Source of the DNA: Reyranella sp.
GTDB taxonomy: Bacteria; Pseudomonadota; Alphaproteobacteria; Reyranellales; Reyranellaceae
Reading direction: 5' to 3'
DNA: 6,876 bases
NCBI GenBank assembly: GCA_030679805.1
Contig: JAUXST010000535.1
Coordinates: 1-6,876 of the forward strand
This document shows, in pieces, positions 1 to 4,729 of the stretch; position 1 is the first letter of the stretch, and every line of letters starts with the position of its first letter. Below the pieces are notes generated by a model, which worked only from the letters and a program-made list of their open reading frames with translations, was not told the origin of the DNA and searched no databases. Both the position numbers and the translations under genes were made by a program.

Positions 1-195
1 AAGGGTGGGCCGCGCACCAACCGGCACGGCCAGGTGCTCCGGCCCGACCGCAGCGTGATCGGCGGGCTCTACTCAGCCGGCCTGGCCGCGGCGAGCCCGA
101 TCGGCACCAAGGCAGTCGGCGCCGGCACCACCATCGGTCCCTACCTCACCTTCGGCTATGTCGCCGGCAAGGCGATCGCGCGGCGCAATGTCTGA
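1..195 (+). CDS. FAD-dependent oxidoreductase, C-terminal end (partial)
   Basis: Only the last 64 codons are inside the window, read in frame from base 1 to TGA at 193-195. The segment carries the C-terminal FAD-binding signature of the fumarate reductase/3-ketosteroid dehydrogenase-like flavoproteins (FAD_binding_2 type): a GGLYSAGLAAA stretch (about residues 21-31) where the flavin is cradled, then GAGTTIGPYLTFGYVAGKAIA (about residues 41-61), which in the family closes over the isoalloxazine ring and ends in the last helix. Such enzymes oxidise or reduce C-C bonds of small molecules or steroids in the cytoplasm. The substrate cannot be told because the catalytic domain lies outside the window. 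The stop codon lies inside the next gene, an 8 bp overlap, which suggests translational coupling with the racemase-family gene. Family is fairly sure; the subfamily is not. Confidence 0.8.
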   Translation, partial: KGGPRTNRHGQVLRPDRSVIGGLYSAGLAAASPIGTKAVGAGTTIGPYLTFGYVAGKAIARRNV

Positions 196-868
196 TCAGA
201 AGCCGCTCGGCATCCTGATGCTCGACACGCGCTTTCCGCGCATCGTGGGCGACATCGGCAATGCGACCTCGTTCGACTTCCCGGTGATCTTCCGCAAGAT
301 GGAGGGCATCGGATCGAGCGACGCGGTGACGACGCAACCCGACCGGCCGCGCGTGCTGGCCGCCTTGAAGGCCAACGCCGAGGCGCTGGCGGCCGACGGC
401 GCGGTCGGGCTTTCCACAAGCTGCGGCTTTCTCGCGCTCTACCAGGACGATTTGTCTGCCGTGTCGCCGGTGCCGGTTGCGACCTCGGCGCTGCTGCACA
501 TCAAGGCGTTGAAGGGCAAGCGCGTCGGCGTGATCACCGCTTCGGCAAAGAACCTCACCCCGGCCCATTTCACGGCGGTCGGCGCGCCCGGGGACACGCC
601 GTTTGTGGGATTGCCCGAGGACAGTTCGTTTGCCGGGACGTTCCTGCGCAATGGCCTGACGCTCGATCGCGACGTAGTCGAACGCGAAGTCGTGACGGCC
701 GGACGCGATCTCTTGGCCCGGCATTCCGGCATCGATACCGTCGTGTTCGAATGCACCAACCTGCCGCCCTACAAGCAGGCGTTGGAGAATGATCTCGGCC
801 TGCCGGTGTTCGACGTGCTCGATCTCCTGCGCGGGTTCTATGCCGAGCTTGGCAGCAGGCGGCGATAG
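188..868 (+). CDS. Asp/Glu/hydantoin racemase-family protein
   Basis: This 226-residue protein has the two-cysteine layout of the aspartate/glutamate/hydantoin racemase superfamily, whose cofactor-independent enzymes racemise amino acids or hydantoins, isomerise maleate or decarboxylate arylmalonates. Cys79 sits in STSCGF after the first Rossmann-like half, and Cys189 sits in FECTNLPPY in the second half. In the family such a cysteine pair acts as the two acid/base residues. The N-terminus (GILMLDTRFPRIVGDIGNA) matches the family start, so I place the start at ATG 188 rather than the in-frame ATG at 158, which would only add residues inside the upstream gene. No clear Shine-Dalgarno precedes 188; the 8 bp overlap with the flavoprotein stop suggests coupled translation, and the pair may act on one substrate. 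No signal peptide, so cytoplasmic. The last 31 bp overlap the convergent transporter gene. The substrate is unknown; maleate isomerase or decarboxylase activity is an alternative. Confidence 0.88.
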   Translation: MSDQKPLGILMLDTRFPRIVGDIGNATSFDFPVIFRKMEGIGSSDAVTTQPDRPRVLAALKANAEALAADGAVGLSTSCGFLALYQDDLSAVSPVPVATSALLHIKALKGKRVGVITASAKNLTPAHFTAVGAPGDTPFVGLPEDSSFAGTFLRNGLTLDRDVVEREVVTAGRDLLARHSGIDTVVFECTNLPPYKQALENDLGLPVFDVLDLLRGFYAELGSRRR

Positions 869-1779
869 AGCGGCTGCAGCAGGGTCGGGATCAGGTAGAT
901 CGGAAACTGCACGGCGGCGATGAACAGAAAGATGTCGGGGTCGGCCGTCACCGGCAGCACCGCCATCAGGAGCGCATTGTGCCGTCCGCCCGAGCAGTAA
1001 CCCGCGGTGAGGGCGGTGCGCCGGTCGAGGAACGGCAAGGTGAGGGCGGTCATCACGAGATTGCACAACAGCATGCCGGCGAAGGCGCCGGCCACGAAGC
1101 CCGCCAGCTTCAGTGGCTCGACCGCGGCGCGGGCCACGACGCCGTCCATCAGCGGGATGGCGAAGACCATCAGCACCGCCACCGAAATGCCGTCGAGGGT
1201 CGAACCCGAGTCGTGGAGGCGAGGTCCCAAGAAGTGGCGGATGGCGACGGCGCCCGCCAGCGCCACCGCCACGATGAGGGCGAGCCGCAGGCTGAGGTCG
1301 ACGATGCCGATCTTGAGGTCGAGGTCGAGCAGCCACAGTGCCAGCGGCGGCAGGGTGAAGGGCACGAGGAAGTTGGTGAACAGCGTGAGCAGCAGGGCGA
1401 GCGACGAATCGAGGCGCAGGAAGGTGGCGGTGGTGGCGGCCGAGATGATGCCGGGCGCCATGGCGCTGAGGCAGAGGGCTGCGATCAGGCCGGGCCACAG
1501 GCCGAGCGCCTGCCAGATCGGCCAGACGACGAGCGGCACGGCGATCAGGTTGAGCAGCGCCAGCACGATCGCGAGGCCGGGACGCCTGAGCAGGGCCGCG
1601 AGCCGCGGCCAGTCGGTGCGGGCCAGCGCCAGCATCAGCAGCGCCACCGCGAGCGGCCAGAGCAGCGGTCGTGCGGCGGCGGCGATGTCCTGGAACAGCA
1701 GGCCTATGCCCAGCGAGAAAGGCAGCAGCGTCGTGGCGCGACGGCCCATGCGCCGCAAAACGTGAACGACCGTGTCCAT
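838..1779 (-). CDS. BASS-like integral membrane transporter
   Basis: This 313-residue, very hydrophobic protein has about nine or ten predicted membrane segments (roughly residues 17-30, 38-53, 68-89, 95-118, 127-150, 166-183, 197-212, 225-250, 257-277 and 283-305). Layout and length fit the bile acid:sodium symporter (BASS) superfamily. Two small-residue stretches stand where that fold has its unwound crossing helices: SAMAPGIISAATTATF (105-120) and YCSGGRHNALLMAVLP (261-276). In BASS proteins these build the Na+ and substrate sites. The match is by pattern, not strong identity, so the substrate (organic anion, pantoate-like acid, arsenite or other) is open. The start at 1779 puts a basic cytoplasmic N-terminus (VLRRMGRR) ahead of the first helix; an ATG at 1839 would run into the divergent gene's signal peptide, and no start has a clear Shine-Dalgarno. 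The gene is tail-to-tail with the racemase-like gene and back-to-back with the metallopeptidase gene. Confidence 0.68.
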   Translation of the reverse strand: MDTVVHVLRRMGRRATTLLPFSLGIGLLFQDIAAAARPLLWPLAVALLMLALARTDWPRLAALLRRPGLAIVLALLNLIAVPLVVWPIWQALGLWPGLIAALCLSAMAPGIISAATTATFLRLDSSLALLLTLFTNFLVPFTLPPLALWLLDLDLKIGIVDLSLRLALIVAVALAGAVAIRHFLGPRLHDSGSTLDGISVAVLMVFAIPLMDGVVARAAVEPLKLAGFVAGAFAGMLLCNLVMTALTLPFLDRRTALTAGYCSGGRHNALLMAVLPVTADPDIFLFIAAVQFPIYLIPTLLQPLYRRLLPSSA

Positions 1780-1811
1780 TGGCGGCAGCCTAGCACATGG
1801 TAGCGTCGGCC
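1780..1811. promoter_or_regulatory. Very short divergent gap between transporter and metallopeptidase genes
   Basis: Only 32 bp (17 bp if the metallopeptidase starts at ATG 1797) separate two outward-facing start codons. This is too short for two ordinary non-overlapping promoters, so at least one promoter must lie within the opposite gene's 5' coding part, or the transcripts overlap. I see no clear -10/-35 pair or Shine-Dalgarno inside the gap; it contains a CTAG at 1790-1793. Confidence 0.35.
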
Positions 1812-3284
1812 ATGCTCCTGCGGACCCTGATCGCGACATTGCTGGCTCTCGTGTCCGTATCGGCGTCGGCCCAGCCCGTCGCGACGCCCGACTGCACGGT
1901 CGATGGAACGCTGGGCGACGGTACGCTCAACGACAACGACGGCCTGAAACTCGATATCGTCTATCGCTGCCGGTCGAACGAGGCGCTCACGTTTCACGCC
2001 GACGGCGATCGCATCGCCGGCAAGGTCATGTCGTTCCACGACGGCGCCGGCCGCGCGTTGCTGCCCTCGGCCAACGGCTGGCGGGTCGAGCCGCAGGGCG
2101 GCCTCGTCGAAGCGCGCTACCGCTACGACCTCACGGGCTATGCCCGCGCCGTCGACCAGCCGTCGCTCGCCGTCCAGCGCGGTGCGGGCGTGCTCGCGGT
2201 CCTGTCGGCCTGGCTGCTCGAGCCGCGCGGTTATGCGCAATCGCCGGCCATCGATATCCGCATGACGACAGGACCCGGCCTCGTCTTCGCGACCGGGCTT
2301 CCAAGGGTGGGCGATGCCTGGCGCCTGGCCGGCACGACGGTGCGCTTCGCGGGCTACAGCGCGCTCGGCCGTCTCAGCCTCCAGGAGCTGGCGGTGCCGC
2401 TGCCCGGCTCACTGAGATCGGGACAACGTGCCGGTGAAGGCGTGCTGCGGGTCGCCATTCTCGACGGCGTGTCCGAAGCCGATCGCGCCGTGCTGATCGA
2501 CTGGGTGCGCCGCACTGCCGACGCCGAGGCCAACTACTGGCAAGGCTTCACCGCCCGCCAGATGCTGCTGGGGCTGATCCCCGTCAACACGCGGCGCGGC
2601 GTGGGCTACGGCCGCACCGTGCCGGGCGGTGGCGTCACGGTGATGGTCGAGGTCGGCACCGACGTCGATCCGCGCCGCCTGTTCAACGACTGGGTGCTGA
2701 CGCACGAGTTCATCCATACCGGCATGCCGTTCATCCGCGGTCGCAGCACCTGGTTCATGGAAGGGGCCGCGACCTACATCGAGCCGATCATCCGCGCCCG
2801 TGCCGGCTGGAAGACCGAGGAAGAAGTCTGGCGCGAGTGGGTCGAGAGCATGCCGCAGGGCAACGGCGCCTTCGCGACCGGTCTCGCCAATGCCTCGGGC
2901 CGCCAGAACTACTGGGCCGGCGCCACCTTCATGCTGCTGGCCGATCTCGCCATCCGCCGTGCGACCGAGGGTGGCAAGGGATTGGAGGATTGCCTGGGTG
3001 GCGCACTGTGGAGCGGCCTAAATGGCTCGCTGCGCGTCGACATCGCCGACTATGCTGCGGCCTGCGATCGCGCCACCGGCACGACGGCGATGGCGGGCCT
3101 GATCGCACGCCATGTTGAGCGCAACGAGCCGGTCGATCTGGCAGCACTTTGGCGCGACCTCGGGATTTCGATGGTGGCCGGCCGCGTCGTGCTCGACGAT
3201 GCCGCGCCGGGTGCGCCTTGGCGCAAGATGATCGTGATGGGCATGCGGCCGACGCCGCGCGTGCGGCTGCCGTGGGAGTCCTAG
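1812..3284 (+). CDS. Secreted M61-like (gluzincin) metallopeptidase
   Basis: The mature part carries a zinc peptidase core. HEFIH has His298, Glu299 and His302, and WFMEGAATYIE follows with Glu317 as probable third zinc ligand and Tyr322 in a conserved place. The later segment NYWAGATFMLLADLAIRR (about 366-383) resembles the helical scaffold of M61 glycyl aminopeptidases and peptidase-MA proteins. The N-terminal half (about 25-200) is probably a beta-rich non-catalytic domain. A Sec signal peptide (MLLRTLIATLLALVSVSASA, cleavage before QP) predicts a periplasmic or secreted enzyme. The only four cysteines (28, 53, 394, 418) could form two disulfides. I chose ATG 1812 because it gives a classical signal peptide; ATG 1797 adds five residues and is possible, and neither has a good ribosome site. 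Length 490 aa. His302 to Glu317 leaves 14 residues, shorter than the 18 of M1 peptidases. Substrate unknown. The stop shares CTAG with the remnant downstream. Confidence 0.8.
   Translation: MLLRTLIATLLALVSVSASAQPVATPDCTVDGTLGDGTLNDNDGLKLDIVYRCRSNEALTFHADGDRIAGKVMSFHDGAGRALLPSANGWRVEPQGGLVEARYRYDLTGYARAVDQPSLAVQRGAGVLAVLSAWLLEPRGYAQSPAIDIRMTTGPGLVFATGLPRVGDAWRLAGTTVRFAGYSALGRLSLQELAVPLPGSLRSGQRAGEGVLRVAILDGVSEADRAVLIDWVRRTADAEANYWQGFTARQMLLGLIPVNTRRGVGYGRTVPGGGVTVMVEVGTDVDPRRLFNDWVLTHEFIHTGMPFIRGRSTWFMEGAATYIEPIIRARAGWKTEEEVWREWVESMPQGNGAFATGLANASGRQNYWAGATFMLLADLAIRRATEGGKGLEDCLGGALWSGLNGSLRVDIADYAAACDRATGTTAMAGLIARHVERNEPVDLAALWRDLGISMVAGRVVLDDAAPGAPWRKMIVMGMRPTPRVRLPWES
3281..3284. other. 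CTAG palindrome used as stop codon on both strands
   Basis: The metallopeptidase stop TAG is 3282-3284 on the plus strand, and the SnoaL-like remnant stop TAG is 3283-3281 on the minus strand. Both come from the self-complementary tetramer CTAG, giving a 4 bp convergent overlap. There is no space here for an intergenic terminator. Confidence 0.9.
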
Positions 3285-3493
3285 AACATGCCGTTGGTGT
3301 TGGCGGCCTTCTCCGGGATCGGCTGCACTACGTCCCAGTGCTCGACGATCTTGCCGTTTTCCAGCCGGAAGATGTCGACGATGGCGCTGCCGCGCTCACC
3401 TGGCTCGCGCACGGCATGGACATGCAGGGTCACGAAGTCGCCCTCGGCCAAGGCGCGCTCTCCTTGTTCCACGATGCGTTCCCGGCAGCGCAT
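3281..3493 (-). pseudogene. SnoaL-like (NTF2-fold) protein, N-terminally truncated remnant
   Basis: About 58 codons read as the well-preserved C-terminal half of a SnoaL-like polyketide cyclase/aldol-condensation-type protein (NTF2 fold): AEGDFVTLHVHAVREPG, then SAIVDIFRLENGKIVEHWD, ending VQPIPEKAANTNGMF. Family members are normally about 120-140 residues with an N-terminal helical half that forms the cone and much of the active-site pocket. That half is absent. The frame continues only to a stop at 3542-3544, through sequence unlike the family, and runs straight into the oppositely oriented creatininase-family gene. A Met codon at 3493 could open a 70-residue product, but no Shine-Dalgarno precedes it and half a fold is unlikely to be stable. 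I therefore call it a remnant left by a deletion or rearrangement next to 3508. The intact C-terminus suggests a recent event. A functional shortened protein is the alternative. It also fills the 223 bp between its neighbours, so the creatininase promoter probably lies within it. Confidence 0.75.
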
Positions 3494-3507
3494 GCTAGCA
3501 TTGCGGC

Positions 3508-4185
3508 ATGACCGAACGGACGGGCGTATGGCTGGAAGATCTCACCTGGCAAGAGGCCAAGGCGCGTTTCGACGCGGGCGCCGTGGTGGTCGTGCCGGTG
3601 GGGGCGGCGTCCAAGGCGCATGGCCCGCACCTGCCGCTCAAGACCGATGCGCTGACGGCTCGCGCGCTCGCTCAGAAACTGATCGAGCGCCTGCCCGTGG
3701 TGGTGGCCCCGGTCGTGGGCTTCGGCTTCTATCCCGCCTTCACCGAATTCGCCGGCAGCCAGCACCTCACGGCGGATACCTTCAAGGCGCTGATGCGCGA
3801 GCTGATCGGCAATCTCCGCGGCCATGGCGTACGGCGGATCGCGATCCTGAACACCGGCGTCTCGACCGAGAAGCCGCTCGACGAGGTGGCGGGCGAGCTG
3901 GGCGACGTTGCCGTCCTGCACATGCGGCTCTCCGGCGCTGGGGCCGATACGCTGTTCGACAATCTCGAGGGTGGGCATGCCGACGAGCGCGAAACCTCGG
4001 TCATGCTGGCGCTGGAGCCGCGCAGCGTGCGCATGGACCGCCTGGCGCCCGAGGGTGATTTCAAGACGACGGCGGCCACCGGCGATGGCTCGCGCGCCTC
4101 GGCGTTCAAGGGCGAACGGCTGATCGAGGCCCGCGTCGAGGATATGGCGGCGGCCCTGGCCGCGCGCTGGCCCGACGCTTTCTAG
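3508..4185 (+). CDS. Creatininase-family protein with altered metal site
   Basis: This 225-residue cytoplasmic protein has the creatininase/MftE fold pattern. A beta strand leads to PVGAASKAHGPHLPLKTD (30-47), a YPAFTEFAGSQHLT stretch follows (75-88), then strand plus loop IAILNTGVSTEKPL (111-124), and near the end HADERETSVMLAL (157-169). Classical members are metal-dependent amidohydrolases acting on creatinine, formamides or peptide tails, with ligands in ExHGxHLPxxTD and NGHxxN. Here His38 and Asp47 remain, but the usual Glu is Lys36, and the NGHxxN loop reads NTGVST, with no His or Glu. Some related proteins, as I recall them, share the NTGxST loop but keep a Glu directly before the HG; here that residue is Ala37. 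Function is therefore uncertain: a subfamily with another metal arrangement, or a non-canonical or inactive enzyme. ATG 3508 is the natural start, without a clear ribosome site. It stands alone, divergent from the SnoaL remnant and convergent with the Sel1 gene 12 bp away. Confidence 0.85.
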   Translation: MTERTGVWLEDLTWQEAKARFDAGAVVVVPVGAASKAHGPHLPLKTDALTARALAQKLIERLPVVVAPVVGFGFYPAFTEFAGSQHLTADTFKALMRELIGNLRGHGVRRIAILNTGVSTEKPLDEVAGELGDVAVLHMRLSGAGADTLFDNLEGGHADERETSVMLALEPRSVRMDRLAPEGDFKTTAATGDGSRASAFKGERLIEARVEDMAAALAARWPDAF

Positions 4186-4197
4186 CCCCGCTGCCTT

Positions 4198-4707
4198 CTA
4201 GCGCTGCGGTGCCGGCTCGGCCTCGAACTTCATCGGCCGGAAGGCGCGCGCCATCTTCTTGGCTTCGGCAATCTGCGTGGACGTCATGCGCGCCGACAGT
4301 ATGTCGCGCTGCCGGGCGGCCTCGGAGGCATCGCTCAGCGTGTGGCGGGCGCTGATCGAGAACCACATGTAGGCGAGCACGAAGTCCTTCGGCACGCCGT
4401 CGCCCTTCACGTACAGGATGCCGAGCTTGTACTGGGCGAAGGGCTGGCCCTGCAGCGCCGCCGACTCGTACCACTTGGCGGCCTCGACGGTGCTGCGCAT
4501 CTCGCCCATGGCCTCGGCATAGACCATGCCGAGGCGGTACTGGGCGTAGGGATTTCCGGCCTCGGCCATCGGCAGCAGGATCTTTTCCGCGGTCGCATAG
4601 TCGCCGCGTTGGAAGGCCGCGTTGGCGTCGTCGAGCGGCGCGGAGAGCGCGGGCTGCGCCAGGATCAGCGCGAGCGGCAGGCAGAGCGAGATCAGGCGGC
4701 GCCTCAT
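4198..4707 (-). CDS. Exported Sel1-repeat (TPR-like) protein
   Basis: The 169-residue product begins with a Sec signal peptide (basic MRRR, hydrophobic core, cleavage after about Ala23 in ALSA-PL). A TPR-like half repeat follows (25-51, NAAFQRGDYATAEKIL), then two Sel1 repeats: about 52-87 (AQYRLGMVYAEAMG, AAKWYESAALQG) and 88-122 (AQYKLGILYVKGDGVPKD, AYMWFSISA). A charged C-terminal helix with the usual MTSTQIAEAKKMA ending closes the protein. Sel1 repeats form stacked alpha helices that bind other proteins; no catalytic residues are seen, so it is probably a small periplasmic scaffold or adaptor. It has no lipobox cysteine at the cleavage site. The gene follows the sulfatase stop by 22 bp on the same strand, with a strong ribosome site in that gap, so the two are probably one transcript. 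Whether the proteins interact is speculation. It ends 12 bp from the convergent creatininase-family gene without a visible terminator hairpin. Confidence 0.9.
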   Translation of the reverse strand: MRRRLISLCLPLALILAQPALSAPLDDANAAFQRGDYATAEKILLPMAEAGNPYAQYRLGMVYAEAMGEMRSTVEAAKWYESAALQGQPFAQYKLGILYVKGDGVPKDFVLAYMWFSISARHTLSDASEAARQRDILSARMTSTQIAEAKKMARAFRPMKFEAEPAPQR

Positions 4708-4715
4708 GGCGGCTT

Positions 4716-4722
4716 CCTCCTC
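4716..4722 (-). promoter_or_regulatory. Ribosome binding site of the Sel1 gene
   Basis: On the minus strand GAGGAGG lies 8 nt before the ATG at 4707. It is the strongest Shine-Dalgarno match I found in the window and fixes this start. It lies in the 22 bp gap after the sulfatase stop, so the second gene of the pair can be translated efficiently on its own. Confidence 0.8.
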
Positions 4723-4729
4723 GGGGACG

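Noticed and set aside
1311..1330. Short tandem repeat GAGGTC within the transporter gene
   Set aside because: It simply encodes the LDLDLK stretch and has too few copies to mean more.
146..1498. A 450-codon open frame on the minus strand
   Set aside because: It is Arg/His/Pro/Gly-rich, covers the antisense of the racemase-like gene and another frame of the transporter, and resembles no protein family. It is a product of high GC.
979..1803. Two long plus-strand open frames antisense to the transporter (979-1803 and 1007-1765)
   Set aside because: The products are low-complexity Arg/Gln/Glu/Gly/Ser-rich strings without domains, while the minus strand encodes a clear membrane protein.
3430..3978. 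A 182-codon minus-strand frame across the creatininase-family gene
   Set aside because: It has no family features; the plus-strand frame carries the conserved motifs. It also does not supply the missing N-terminus of the SnoaL remnant.
4186..4197. Possible terminator between the convergent creatininase-family and Sel1 genes
   Set aside because: The 12 bp gap has no hairpin and no T-run, so no intrinsic terminator can be supported.
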